Positions 29,420 to 38,695 of a DNA stretch of 64,000 nt are shown here, one piece after another. Both the position numbers and the translations under genes were made by a program. The notes beneath the pieces were generated by a model. The model worked only from the letters and a program-made list of their open reading frames with translations. It was not told where the DNA came from and did no database searches. The first letter of the stretch is position 1. Each line of letters opens with the position of its first letter. Origin of the DNA: Streptomyces longispororuber (GTDB lineage: Bacteria; Actinomycetota; Actinomycetes; Streptomycetales; Streptomycetaceae); NCBI RefSeq assembly GCF_014656095.1, contig NZ_BNBT01000006.1, positions 1 to 64,000 of the forward strand. The letters run 5' to 3'.

Positions 29420-31132
29420 TCAGCGCACCGGCTCGCGCACCCGCTCCACCTTCTGCGTGCCGCTGAGCGTGCGGTACGAACGCGCCCAGGCCGAGGCCGC
29501 ACCGGGGTCCCTGCGGTCGGACACGACGTAGTAGTCCATCTGCGAGCGCTCGGCCGTCACGTCGAGGACGCCGTACCCGTGCGAGTCCATGTCCAGCCAC
29601 TTCACGTGGCGGTTGGCGGCCTTGACGGCGGCGACCCCGGCGAGCGACACCGTGTGCGGCGGCACCTTCAGCAGGTCGTCGACGTTGTCGGAGGTCACGG
29701 ACGTGACGACGAACTCCGTGGCGGCCGACGGCGACACCGGGTACGTGGCCGCCTTGACCGGCACGTCGTTCGCCCACGCCATGTGGATGTCGCCGGTGAG
29801 GAACACGGTGTTGCGGATGCCCTTGTCCCGCAGGTGCGTGAGGAGTTCCGCGCGGTCGTGCGTGTAGCCGTCCCACTGGTCGGTGTTGACGGCGAGCCCC
29901 TCCTTGGGCAGGCCGAGCAGCTCCGCGAGCGGCGCGAGCAGATACGCGGGGAGCGAGCCGAAGGCCACCGGCGAGATCATCACCGAGGTGCCGACCAGCT
30001 TCCAGGCGGCGTCGGAGGAGGCCAGACCCGCCTTCAGCCAGTCGAGCTGGGCGCGCCCGGTGATCGTGCGGTCCGGCGCGTCGACGGCGCCGCTGCCCGG
30101 CTTGACCTGCTGGGAGCGGAAGGAGCGCAGGTCGAGCAGGTGCAGATCGGCCAGCTTGCCGAAGCGCAGCCGGCGGTAGACGGTGCCCTCGGTGGAGGGG
30201 CGTACCGGCATCCACTCGAAGTAGGCCTGCTTGGCGGCGGCCACGCGCGCGGACCAGGGGCCCTCGGTGTCGGGCTGGTGGTTCTCGGCACCGCCCGACC
30301 AGGCGTCGTTGGCGACCTCGTGGTCGTCCCAGATGGCGATGAGCGGGTGCGTGGCGTGCATCGCGCGGGCGTCCGGGTCGGTCTTGTGGACGCCGTGGCG
30401 CACGCGGTAGTCGGCGAGCGTGACGATCTCGTGGCGCGGCCGGTGCTCGCGCACCACGCCGTCGGCGGAGGCGTACCCGCCGGACGCGTACTCGTACAGG
30501 TAGTCGCCGAGGTGCAGGACCGCGTCGAGCTCGGTGCGGGCCGCGAGGTGGCGGTACGCGGCGAAGTAGCCCGCCTCCCAGTTGGAGCAGGACACCACGC
30601 CGAAGCGGACGCCCGGCGCGGCGGCGTCGTGGGCGGGCGCGGTGCGGGTGCGGCCGACGGGGGAGAGGACCGCGGAGCCGCCGTCCGCGTCGCCCACGGA
30701 GAAGCGGTAGTAATAGGTGGCCGCCGGGCGCAGGCCCCTGACGTCGGCCTTGACGGTGTGGTCGCTCGCGGCCCGCGCGGTGGTCGCCCCCCGGCCGACG
30801 ACCCGGCTGAACCCCTTGTCCTCGGCCACCTCCCAGCGCACGGTCACGTCGGGGCCCTTGCCGGAGCCGGGCACCGCGTCCGGGGTCGGGGTGACGCGCG
30901 TCCACAGCAGGACGCCGTCGGGCAGCGGGTCCCCGGAGGCGACGCCGTGCAGGAAGGCCGGACCCGCCTCGGCGGCGCGGGCCGGGAGGGCACCGGCCAG
31001 GGGCGCGGCGAGGGCGGCGGAGGCGGCCGCCGCCTTGACGACGGTACGGCGGCGCGGGGTGAGCGCGGAGGCCTGGGATCTGGCCAAGTCCTCGGCGGGC
31101 ACAGGCGAGTTGCTCTCTGTTCGACTGGTCAC
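29420..31132 (-). CDS. phoD: Secreted PhoD-like alkaline phosphatase
   Basis: Metallo-phosphoesterase of 570 aa with a twin-arginine signal (RRRTVVK, 27-33, then a hydrophobic Ala-rich stretch ending ARA-A near residue 54). The PhoD N-terminal domain precedes the catalytic domain, with [31 protein letters not shown] and a late HGYGVLD segment supplying metal ligands. It releases phosphate from phosphodiesters outside the cell. GTG 31132 has TAGGGT eight bases upstream. No clear PHO-box repeat was found before it, so PhoP control is not supported by this sequence. Confidence 0.9.
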   Translation of the reverse strand: MTSRTESNSPVPAEDLARSQASALTPRRRTVVKAAAASAALAAPLAGALPARAAEAGPAFLHGVASGDPLPDGVLLWTRVTPTPDAVPGSGKGPDVTVRWEVAEDKGFSRVVGRGATTARAASDHTVKADVRGLRPAATYYYRFSVGDADGGSAVLSPVGRTRTAPAHDAAAPGVRFGVVSCSNWEAGYFAAYRHLAARTELDAVLHLGDYLYEYASGGYASADGVVREHRPRHEIVTLADYRVRHGVHKTDPDARAMHATHPLIAIWDDHEVANDAWSGGAENHQPDTEGPWSARVAAAKQAYFEWMPVRPSTEGTVYRRLRFGKLADLHLLDLRSFRSQQVKPGSGAVDAPDRTITGRAQLDWLKAGLASSDAAWKLVGTSVMISPVAFGSLPAYLLAPLAELLGLPKEGLAVNTDQWDGYTHDRAELLTHLRDKGIRNTVFLTGDIHMAWANDVPVKAATYPVSPSAATEFVVTSVTSDNVDDLLKVPPHTVSLAGVAAVKAANRHVKWLDMDSHGYGVLDVTAERSQMDYYVVSDRRDPGAASAWARSYRTLSGTQKVERVREPVR

Positions 31133-31140
31133 GGGGAGGA

Positions 31141-31146
31141 ACCCTA
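31141..31146 (-). promoter_or_regulatory. Leaderless-type -10 of phoD
   Basis: TAGGGT on the minus strand, eight bases before GTG 31132. Confidence 0.45.
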
Positions 31147-31162
31147 CGTACCGGTAACGCGA

Positions 31163-31197
31163 AAGAGCGAGCGATCTTCGAAAGTTCGCTCGCTCTT
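31163..31197 (-). terminator. Hairpin after the DsbA-like gene
   Basis: A perfect 12-bp stem (31163-31174 with 31186-31197) and an 11-base loop, between the DsbA-like stop and the phoD promoter. It probably insulates phoD. Confidence 0.7.
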
Positions 31198-31273
31198 CCG
31201 CTCCGTGTCTACTGCGCCTGCGTGATAACTCCCGGACGGGTGGTGCTGAAGCGCCGGGGACGCACGGTGCGCG

Positions 31274-32092
31274 TCAGCCCTTGAGGGCCTCGTCGACGGC
31301 CTTGTTGTAGTCCTTGACGTTCATCGGCGCGTTCTTGCTGCCCGGCGCCGTGAGGTGCTTGCCGTCCATGACGAGGGCCGGGGTGCCCTCGACGCCGTCC
31401 TCGTCGTCCTGGAAGGCCTGGCCCATCTCCAGGGCCCAGCGGTCGTACGTGCCGTCCTTGACCGCCTTCTTGAAGGCGGCGCTCTTCTTGAGCTCCGGCA
31501 CCTCGTTGGCGATCTTCAGCAGGTACGCGTCGTCCTTGAACTTGTCGTCCGACTCGGCGGGGTGGTTCTCCGGCGAGTACAGCGCCTTCTTGTAGGCCAG
31601 GAAGGCGTCCGGGGAGACGTTCAGGGCGGCGCCCAGGGCGCTCATCGCGTTGCGCGAGCCCTCGCCCTGGAAGTTCCTGTCGAGGAAGGTGGCCCCGACG
31701 AACTGGATCTTGTACTTGCCGTCCTTCAGGTCCTTCTCGACGGCCGGGCCGACGGTCTGCTCGAACTGGGCGCAGATCGGGCAGCGCGGGTCCTCGTAGA
31801 GCTTCAGGGTCTTCTTGGCGCTGTCCTTGCCGATGACGACCGTGGTGCCGTTCTTGCCCGTCGTGTTGGCGGGCTTGACCAGCTTCTGGTCCTTGGCCTC
31901 GTCCCAGTGGCCCGGCTTGTTGGACTGCATCACGGCGTAGCCGACGCCGCCCGCGAGGGCGAGGACGGCCACGATGGAGACGCCGACGACGATCGACCGC
32001 TTGCGCTTCTCGCGCCGGCGCTCGGCCTCCTGCTGGGCGCGGATCCGCTCGCGGGCGGCCTGCTTCGCGGCCTGGCTGTTGCGCTTGCTCAT
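31274..32092 (-). CDS. Membrane-anchored DsbA-like thiol:disulfide protein
   Basis: Protein of 272 aa: a strongly basic cytoplasmic N-terminus (1-32), one membrane helix (33-55), and an extracellular thioredoxin-fold domain with active-site CPIC (C104-C107) and the cis-proline loop GTPALV. It should oxidise, isomerise or reduce cysteines of exported proteins. ATG has GGAG nine bases upstream. It is a paralogue of the protein at 61068-61850, which has CPAC. A membrane protein encoded 36 bases upstream on the same strand may be its partner. Confidence 0.87.
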   Translation of the reverse strand: MSKRNSQAAKQAARERIRAQQEAERRREKRKRSIVVGVSIVAVLALAGGVGYAVMQSNKPGHWDEAKDQKLVKPANTTGKNGTTVVIGKDSAKKTLKLYEDPRCPICAQFEQTVGPAVEKDLKDGKYKIQFVGATFLDRNFQGEGSRNAMSALGAALNVSPDAFLAYKKALYSPENHPAESDDKFKDDAYLLKIANEVPELKKSAAFKKAVKDGTYDRWALEMGQAFQDDEDGVEGTPALVMDGKHLTAPGSKNAPMNVKDYNKAVDEALKG

Positions 32093-32128
32093 GGGGAAAC
32101 TCCGTGGGTGTGGTGGGGACGTACGTAC

Positions 32129-32812
32129 TCAGGCGGCAGCGGCCGAGTACGGCGGTCCACGCCGTCCCACACAGTGCACGAGCAGCCGGGTGCGCGCCGC
32201 GCGGACCCGGGGCGCGGGCCGCGGCATCCGGCGCGCCGGGGCGCCCCGGCCGGTCACCGCGGCGACGGCGACGATCAGCGGCCGGAACGTGGCCGCGGCC
32301 GCGGCCCGCAGCAGTTGCGCGAGGGCGCGCTCGCCCCGGTGCAGCCAGGCGGCCGCGAGCAGCCCGACGTCGATGTGCGCGCCGAGCAGCGCCCAGGCCA
32401 GGACCGGGTCGGCGTCGGCGAGCAGCACGGCGCCGTGGCTCTCGCCGCCCGCCACCCGGGCCAGCGGCGAGCCGACGCTGCCGCCGCCGCAGAGCACGTC
32501 GAAGCCGACGGAGCGCAGCGGGCCCGCGACCGGGCCGCCCGCCTCGCCGTAGCAGACGTGCTGGCCCGTGGTGAAGACCGTGTCGGCGGCGAGCTCCAGC
32601 GGGACGAGCAGCGCGGCGATCCCGCCGAAGCCGCGCTCGCGCCCGGCGAGGGCGTACGCGATGACGTAGACGGCGGCCGTGATCCCCAGGCAGGTGGGCA
32701 GCGGCAGCGGGGCCCGGGACAGCAGGATGTGCGACGCGGCGGACAGCAGCACGACGAGTGCCGTGAACAGCGCCGCGCGCACCACTCTCATCTGGGTCCC
32801 GAATATGTCCAT
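32129..32812 (-). CDS. Integral membrane protein of unknown function
   Basis: Protein of 227 aa that I do not recognise. It has hydrophobic segments at about 9-31, 38-56, 61-83 and 138-160, and an Arg-rich C-terminus. The loop between segments 3 and 4 has two cysteines, at VCYGEAGG and VLCGGG. The cysteines and the adjoining DsbA-like gene hint at a redox partner, but it does not show the vitamin-K-epoxide-reductase motif I would expect. An internal ATG (residue 8, MRVVRAAL) is an equally good start. Confidence 0.6.
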   Translation of the reverse strand: MDIFGTQMRVVRAALFTALVVLLSAASHILLSRAPLPLPTCLGITAAVYVIAYALAGRERGFGGIAALLVPLELAADTVFTTGQHVCYGEAGGPVAGPLRSVGFDVLCGGGSVGSPLARVAGGESHGAVLLADADPVLAWALLGAHIDVGLLAAAWLHRGERALAQLLRAAAAATFRPLIVAVAAVTGRGAPARRMPRPAPRVRAARTRLLVHCVGRRGPPYSAAAA

Positions 32813-32921
32813 CGCGCAAGCGAGTGTGCCATGAGCCGTCGTAAGCGAGACCTCAAGGGTCCCTGTGAATCGGACCGGGGCCCGCGCGCGGCGGCCGGGC
32901 GCCCGCGCGGGAGGGCCGCCC

Positions 32922-34274
32922 CTACAGCCCCGGTATCCGCCCGTTGCGGAACAGGTCCACGAAGATCTGGTGGTCCGCCCGCGCGCGGGCGCCGTAGGCG
33001 TGCGCGAAGTCCACCAGGAGCCCGGCGAAGCCCTCCTCGTCGGCGGCGATGGCCGCGTCGATGGCCCGCTCCGTGGAGAACGGCACCAGGTCCGAGTGGC
33101 CGCTCTCGTCGTCCGCCGCCGCGTGCATGGTGGCCGTGGCCCGGCCCAGGTCGGCGACCACCGCGGCGATCTCCTCCGGGTCGTCGATGTCCGACCAGTC
33201 CAGGTCGACCGCGTACGGCGACACCTCGGCGACGAGCTGGCCCGCCCCGTCCAGCTCCGTCCAGCCGAGCCAGGGGTCGGCGTGCGCCTGCAGGGCGCGC
33301 TGCGAGATGACCGTGCGGTGGCCCTCGTGCTGGAAGTAGTCGCGGACGGCGGCGTCCGTGATGTGCCGCGAGACGGCCGGGGTCTGGGCCTGCTTGAGGT
33401 AGATCACGACGTCGTTCTCCAGCGCGTCGCTGTTGCCCTCCAGGAGGATGTTGTACGAGGGCAGGCCGGCCGAGCCGATGCCGATGCCGCGGCGGCCCAC
33501 CACGTCCTTGACGCGGTAGGAGTCCGGGCGCGTCAGGGACGACTCCGGCAGCGTCTCCAGATAGCCGTCGAAGGCGGCGAGGACCTTGTACCGGGTGGCC
33601 GCGTCCAGCTCGATGGAGCCGCCGCCCGGCGCGAAGCGGCGCTCGAAGTCACGGATCTCCGTCATCGAGTCGAGGAGGCCGAAGCGGGTCAGCGACCGGG
33701 CCACGCGCAGCGCCCCGAGCAGCGGGCCCTGGGCGGTGTCCAGCGTGAAGGGCGGCACCTCGTCGCTCTTGGCGCCCGTCGCCAGGTCGTGGATCCGCTC
33801 GCGGTACGCCGCCGCGTACGTGCCGACCAGGGCGGTGATCTGCTCGTCGCTGAGCGCCTTGGTGTACCCGATCAGGGCCAGCGAGGCGGCGAAGCGCTTC
33901 AGGTCCCAGGTGAAGGGGCCCACGTACGCCTCGTCGAAGTCGTTGACGTTGAAGATCAGCCGGCCCTGGGCGTCCATGTACGTGCCGAAGTTCTCCGCGT
34001 GCAGGTCGCCGTGGATCCACACCCGGCCCGTGCGGTCGTCCAGGTACGGCCCGGTGGGGACGCCGCCCTCGCCGCGCCCGGCGTGCTCCCGCTCCAGGTC
34101 GTGGTAGAAGAGGGCCGCCGTGCCGCGGTAGAAGGCGAACGCCGAGGCGGCCATCTTGCGGAACTTCACCCGGAACGCGGCGGGGTCGGCGGCGAGCAGC
34201 TCGCCGAACGCGGTGTCGAAGACGGCGAGGATCTCCTCGCCGCGCTGCTCAGCGGTGGGCTGCGGGACCGACAT
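32922..34274 (-). CDS. DUF2252 family protein
   Basis: Protein of 450 aa with the kinase/phosphotransferase-like DUF2252 fold. The phosphotransferase-type loop WIHGDLHAENFG and the following NVNDFDEAYVGPF correspond to the catalytic HxDxxxxN and metal-binding D motifs of aminoglycoside-phosphotransferase-like proteins. The substrate is unknown. ATG 34274 has GGAGG nine bases upstream, so the longer open frame is rejected. It is divergent from dnaE. Confidence 0.85.
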   Translation of the reverse strand: MSVPQPTAEQRGEEILAVFDTAFGELLAADPAAFRVKFRKMAASAFAFYRGTAALFYHDLEREHAGRGEGGVPTGPYLDDRTGRVWIHGDLHAENFGTYMDAQGRLIFNVNDFDEAYVGPFTWDLKRFAASLALIGYTKALSDEQITALVGTYAAAYRERIHDLATGAKSDEVPPFTLDTAQGPLLGALRVARSLTRFGLLDSMTEIRDFERRFAPGGGSIELDAATRYKVLAAFDGYLETLPESSLTRPDSYRVKDVVGRRGIGIGSAGLPSYNILLEGNSDALENDVVIYLKQAQTPAVSRHITDAAVRDYFQHEGHRTVISQRALQAHADPWLGWTELDGAGQLVAEVSPYAVDLDWSDIDDPEEIAAVVADLGRATATMHAAADDESGHSDLVPFSTERAIDAAIAADEEGFAGLLVDFAHAYGARARADHQIFVDLFRNGRIPGL

Positions 34275-34433
34275 CGCGGGGTGCCTCCTGGTACATGACG
34301 CGGGACGGCCCCGGGGCCGTCCCCTTCGAACGGATCTCTCCGTCCTCTTCCAACGGGCGACCGTACTCCGAAAGTGCCCGGCGCCCGGCCCGACCGTACT
34401 CCCGGACGGGCCTCGGTTGTCAGCGGCCCGGAC

Positions 34434-34439
34434 TAGACT
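34434..34439 (+). promoter_or_regulatory. Candidate -10 of dnaE
   Basis: TAGACT, a strong -10 match, 64 bases before the dnaE GTG. An upstream TTGTCA is only 11 bases away, too close to be its -35. The remainder of 34275-34503 shows no gene. Confidence 0.4.
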
Positions 34440-34503
34440 TCCCCGCTGTCCCCCCAGTCCGACCGCAGCCCGTCGTCCCGTGTTTCCCTTGGAGGCCAAA
34501 GCC

Positions 34504-37500
34504 GTGTCGAAGCCGCCCTTCACGCACCTGCACGTGCACACCCAGTACTCGCTCCTGGACGGTGCGGCGCGGCTGAAGGACATGTTCAAGGCGTGCAACG
34601 ACATGGGCATGACGCACATCGCCATGTCCGACCACGGCAACCTCCACGGGGCGTACGACTTCTTCCACTCCGCCCAGAAGGCCGGGGTCACCCCGATCAT
34701 CGGCATCGAGGCGTACGTGGCCCCGGAGTCCCGGCGCAACAAGCGCAAGATCCAGTGGGGCCAGCCGCACCAGAAGCGGGACGACGTGTCCGGTTCGGGT
34801 GGTTATACGCACAAGACGATCTGGGCGGCGAACAAGACCGGCCTGCACAACCTCTTCAAGCTGTCCTCGGACGCGTACGCCGAGGGCTGGCTCCAGAAGT
34901 GGCCCCGCATGGACAAGGAGACGATCTCCCAGTGGTCGGAGGGGCTGATCGCCTCCACCGGCTGCCCCTCCGGTGAGTTGCAGACCCGGCTGCGCCTCGG
35001 CCAGTTCGACGAGGCCCTGAAGTCGGCCGCCGAGTACCAGGACATCTTCGGCAAGGACCGGTACTTCCTGGAGCTGATGGACCACGGCATCGAGATCGAG
35101 CGCCGGGTGCGCGACGGCCTCCTGGAGATCGGCAAGAAGCTCGGCATCCCGCCCCTGGTCACCAATGACTCGCACTACACGTACGCGCACGAGGCGACCG
35201 CCCACGACGCCCTGCTGTGCATCCAGACCGGCAAGAACCTCTCGGACCCGGACCGCTTCAAGTTCGACGGCACCGGCTACTACCTGAAGTCCACGGACGA
35301 GATGTACGCCATCGACTCCTCGGACGCCTGGCAGGAGGGCTGCCGCAACACCCTCCTGGTGGCCGAGCAGATCGACACCACCGGCATGTTCGAGAAGCGC
35401 GACCTCATGCCGAAGTTCGACATCCCCGAGGGCTACACCGAGGTCACCTGGTTCCAGGAGGAGGTCCGCCGCGGCATGGAGCGGCGCTTCCCCGGCGGCG
35501 TCCCCGCGGACCGCCAGAAGCAGGCCGAGTACGAGATGGACGTCATCATCCAGATGGGGTTCCCGGGCTACTTCCTCGTGGTCGCCGACTTCATCATGTG
35601 GGCCAAGAACAACGGCATCGCGGTCGGCCCCGGGCGCGGCTCCGCGGCCGGCTCGATCGTCGCGTACGCCATGGGCATCACCGACCTCGACCCGATCGAG
35701 CACGGACTGATCTTCGAGCGGTTCCTCAACCCCGAGCGCGTCTCCATGCCCGACGTCGACATCGACTTCGACGAGCGCAGGCGCGGCGAGGTCATCCGGT
35801 ACGTGACGGAGAAGTACGGCCGCGACAAGGTCGCCATGATCGGCACGTACGGCAAGATCAAGGCGAAGAACGCGATCAAGGACTCCGCCCGCGTCCTCGG
35901 CTACCCGTACGCGATGGGCGACCGCATCACCAAGGCCATGCCCGCCGACGTCCTCGGCAAGGGCATCGACCTGGACGGCATCACCAACCCCGAGCACCCC
36001 CGGTACAACGAGGCGGGCGAGGTCCGGGGGATGTACGAGAACGAACCGGACGTCAAGAAGGTCATCGACACCGCCAAGGGCGTGGAGGGCCTGGTCCGGC
36101 AGATGGGCGTGCACGCCGCCGGCGTGATCATGTCCAGCGAGCCGATCATCGAGCACGCCCCCGTCTGGGTCCGGCACACCGACGGCGTCACCATCACGCA
36201 GTGGGACTACCCGCAGTGCGAGTCGCTCGGCCTGCTGAAGATGGACTTCCTGGGCCTGCGCAACCTCACCATCATGGACGACGCCGTGAAGATGGTGGAG
36301 GCCAACAAGGGCGTCAAGCTGGAGCTCCTGGAAGTCCCGCTGGACGACCCCAAGACGTACGAGATGCTCTGCCGCGGTGACACGCTCGGCGTGTTCCAGT
36401 TCGACGGCGGCCCGATGCGCTCGCTGCTGCGCCAGATGCAGCCCGACAACTTCGAGGACATCTCCGCCGTCTCGGCCCTCTACCGGCCGGGCCCGATGGG
36501 CATGAACTCGCACATCAACTACGCGGAGCGCAAGAACGGCCGCCAGGAGATCACGCCGATCCACCCGGAGCTCGAGGAGCCCCTGAAGGAGACGCTGGGC
36601 CTCACCTACGGCCTGATCGTGTACCAGGAGCAGGTGCAGAAGGCCGCCCAGATCATCGCCGGGTACTCGCTCGGCGAGGCCGACATCCTGCGCCGCGTGA
36701 TGGGCAAGAAGAAGCCGGAGGAGCTGGAGAAGAACTTCACCATCTTCCAGGCGGGCGCCCGCAAGAACGGCTACTCCGACGAGGCCATCCAGGCCCTGTG
36801 GGACGTCCTGGTGCCCTTCGCCGGCTACGCGTTCAACAAGGCCCACTCCTCCGCGTACGGCCTGGTCACCTACTGGACCGCGTACCTGAAGGCGAACTAC
36901 CCGGCCGAGTACATGGCGGCCCTGCTCACCTCGGTCAAGGACGACAAGGACAAGTCGGCCGTCTACCTGAACGAGTGCCGCCGCATGGGCATCAAGGTGC
37001 TCCCGCCGAACGTCAACGAGTCGGTGCACAACTTCGCCGCCCAGGGCGACGACGTGATCCTCTTCGGCCTGGAGGCGGTGCGCAACGTCGGCACCAACGT
37101 GGTCGACGCGATCATCCGCTCCCGCAAGGCCAAGGGGAAGTTCGCCTCCTTCCCCGACTACCTGGACAAGGTCGAGGCCGCGGCCTGCAACAAGCGCACC
37201 ACCGAGTCGCTGATCAAGGCCGGCGCCTTCGACACCATGGGGCACACCCGCAAGGGCCTCACCGCGCAGTACGAGCCGATGATCGACAACGTGGTCGCGG
37301 TCAAGCGCAAGGAGGCCGAGGGCCAGTTCGACCTCTTCGGCGGCATGGGCGAGGACGACGCGAACGAGCCCGGCTTCGGCCTGGACGTGGAGTTCTCCGA
37401 CGACGAGTGGGACAAGACCTACCTGCTCGCCCAGGAGCGGGAGATGCTCGGCCTGTACGTGTCCGACCACCCGCTGTTCGGCCTGGAGCACGTCCTGTCG

Positions 37501-38043
37501 GACAAGGCCGACGCGGGCATCGCCCAGCTCACCGGCGGCGACTTCTCCGACGGCGCGGTCGTCACCATCGGCGGCATCATCTCCGGCCTCCAGCGCAAGA
37601 TGACCAAGCAGGGCAACGCCTGGGCCATCGCCACCGTCGAGGACCTCGCGGGCTCCATCGAGTGCATGTTCTTCCCCGCGACCTACCAGCTCGTGTCCAC
37701 CCAGCTCGTCGAGGACGCCGTCGTCTTCGTCAAGGGCCGCCTCGACAAGCGCGAGGACGTCCCGCGCCTGGTCGCGATGGAGCTCCAGGTCCCCGACCTG
37801 TCGAACGCCGGCGCCAACGCCCCGGTGCTGATCACCATCCCCACCGTGAAGGTGAGCCCGCCGATGGTCACCCGCCTCGGCGAGATCCTCAGCCACCACA
37901 AGGGCAACAGCGAGGTGCGGATCAAGCTCCAGGGCGCGCAGAAGACGACCGTGCTGCGGCTCGACCGGCACCGGGTGAAGCCGGACCCGGCCCTCTTCGG
38001 CGACCTGAAGGTGCTGCTCGGACCGTCCTGCCTGGCGGGCTGA
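34504..38043 (+). CDS. dnaE: DNA polymerase III alpha subunit DnaE
   Basis: Replicative polymerase of 1179 aa. An N-terminal PHP domain (HLHVHTQYSLLDG) precedes the C-family palm and fingers, with catalytic aspartates in PDVDIDFDERRR (D419 and D421), YRPGPM, and the C-terminal helix-hairpin-helix, beta-clamp-binding and OB-fold regions (TIGGIISGLQRK). Length and order match DnaE1. GTG 34504 was chosen over an upstream in-frame extension because GGAGG sits eight bases before it and homology begins MSKPPFTHLHVH. A repeat array and a 21-bp terminator follow. Confidence 0.96.
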   Translation: MSKPPFTHLHVHTQYSLLDGAARLKDMFKACNDMGMTHIAMSDHGNLHGAYDFFHSAQKAGVTPIIGIEAYVAPESRRNKRKIQWGQPHQKRDDVSGSGGYTHKTIWAANKTGLHNLFKLSSDAYAEGWLQKWPRMDKETISQWSEGLIASTGCPSGELQTRLRLGQFDEALKSAAEYQDIFGKDRYFLELMDHGIEIERRVRDGLLEIGKKLGIPPLVTNDSHYTYAHEATAHDALLCIQTGKNLSDPDRFKFDGTGYYLKSTDEMYAIDSSDAWQEGCRNTLLVAEQIDTTGMFEKRDLMPKFDIPEGYTEVTWFQEEVRRGMERRFPGGVPADRQKQAEYEMDVIIQMGFPGYFLVVADFIMWAKNNGIAVGPGRGSAAGSIVAYAMGITDLDPIEHGLIFERFLNPERVSMPDVDIDFDERRRGEVIRYVTEKYGRDKVAMIGTYGKIKAKNAIKDSARVLGYPYAMGDRITKAMPADVLGKGIDLDGITNPEHPRYNEAGEVRGMYENEPDVKKVIDTAKGVEGLVRQMGVHAAGVIMSSEPIIEHAPVWVRHTDGVTITQWDYPQCESLGLLKMDFLGLRNLTIMDDAVKMVEANKGVKLELLEVPLDDPKTYEMLCRGDTLGVFQFDGGPMRSLLRQMQPDNFEDISAVSALYRPGPMGMNSHINYAERKNGRQEITPIHPELEEPLKETLGLTYGLIVYQEQVQKAAQIIAGYSLGEADILRRVMGKKKPEELEKNFTIFQAGARKNGYSDEAIQALWDVLVPFAGYAFNKAHSSAYGLVTYWTAYLKANYPAEYMAALLTSVKDDKDKSAVYLNECRRMGIKVLPPNVNESVHNFAAQGDDVILFGLEAVRNVGTNVVDAIIRSRKAKGKFASFPDYLDKVEAAACNKRTTESLIKAGAFDTMGHTRKGLTAQYEPMIDNVVAVKRKEAEGQFDLFGGMGEDDANEPGFGLDVEFSDDEWDKTYLLAQEREMLGLYVSDHPLFGLEHVLSDKADAGIAQLTGGDFSDGAVVTIGGIISGLQRKMTKQGNAWAIATVEDLAGSIECMFFPATYQLVSTQLVEDAVVFVKGRLDKREDVPRLVAMELQVPDLSNAGANAPVLITIPTVKVSPPMVTRLGEILSHHKGNSEVRIKLQGAQKTTVLRLDRHRVKPDPALFGDLKVLLGPSCLAG

Positions 38044-38142
38044 GCGGCTGACCGGCCGACGGGCTGAGCGGCTGGCGGGCTGACCGGCCAGCGGGCTGAG
38101 CGGCCGACGGGTGACCGGTCGGCGGGCTGACCGGCCGGCCCG
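38036..38142 (+). repeat. Tandem repeat after dnaE
   Basis: Repeated GGGCTGAGCGGC and GGGCTGACCGGC units, roughly 20-24 bases apart, begin at the dnaE stop and run up to the terminator. Like the array after lspA, the first unit contains the gene's stop codon. Confidence 0.7.
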
Positions 38143-38153
38143 GCGGAAGCGCG

Positions 38154-38200
38154 GCGCGACTGAGGGGCGCACCCACACCGGGTGCGCCCCTCAGTCGCGC
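38154..38200. terminator. 21-bp perfect-stem terminator between convergent genes
   Basis: Arms 38154-38174 and 38180-38200 pair perfectly with a five-base loop, between dnaE and the small minus-strand gene, and can act in both directions. Confidence 0.85.
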
Positions 38201-38217
38201 CTGCTCCTGCTCCCGCG

Positions 38218-38388
38218 TCAGTTGTGGCCGAAGCGACGCTCGCGATGCTTGCGCGCGACGTCTCCCGGATTGGCCTCGGCCGCGGACTTGGCCTGCGCCT
38301 CCATCGCGGACTGCTGCGCCTGCTGCTGTCCGCGCTCGGACTGGGCGGCCGCCTTCTGGTTGCGGTCGCGGTTCTTGTTCTTGGCCAT
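38218..38388 (-). CDS. Small hydrophilic protein
   Basis: A 56-aa charged protein beginning MAKNKNRDRNQKAAAQSE and ending RRFGHN. It is rich in Lys, Arg, Gln and Ala, with no hydrophobic segment and probably largely helical or disordered. ATG 38388 has an excellent AGGAGGAAG site. Similar short proteins, often annotated only as small hydrophilic protein, occur after dnaE-region genes in streptomycetes. The function is unknown. Confidence 0.8.
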   Translation of the reverse strand: MAKNKNRDRNQKAAAQSERGQQQAQQSAMEAQAKSAAEANPGDVARKHRERRFGHN

Positions 38389-38695
38389 GGTGATCTTCCT
38401 CCTGCGAAGGATCGGGGGGCCAGGACGCGACCAGCCTCACATAAGCTTCACAAGTGTGCATTTCGGGCAATCACCGTGTGTAAGAGGAGCTTGCGTAAGA
38501 GGCGTCGCCGACGGGTACGGAGTCGGTACGCCACGCCGAAGATCGAGTTCGGGCCGTTAACCTCCGCGAGGTCGGGCAGACTCGAAGGAAACCCGAAGCA
38601 ACCTCCAGGATTCTCCGGATCTCCAGGTCCTCGCCGCGGATCTGTGAGACCTTCGGGCACCTTCGGGAAGCATCCAGGGAAAGAGGGTGGATCGC
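38389..38695. other. 307-base gap between divergent genes
   Basis: Locally AT-richer sequence with GTAAGAGG direct repeats near 38481-38505 and a GTTAACCTC stretch near 38556. It should hold the divergent promoters of the small hydrophilic gene and the NYN gene, but I could not define them. No convincing ORF is present. Confidence 0.4.

Noticed and set aside
31133..31200. PHO box for PhoP at phoD
   Set aside because: No pair of 11-base direct repeats of the GTTCACC type; the inverted repeat there fits a terminator.
34417..34439. TTGTCA and TAGACT as a dnaE promoter pair
   Set aside because: Only 11 bases separate them, too short for a normal sigma-factor promoter; only the -10 was kept.
38036..38142. 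Possible CRISPR array
   Set aside because: Units are adjoining and imperfect with no unique spacers and no cas genes nearby; it is a simple tandem repeat. The arrays at 22415 and 24018 fail for the same reason.
34420..38178. 1252-aa minus-strand open frame over dnaE
   Set aside because: Antisense shadow of dnaE; no motif, no ribosome site.
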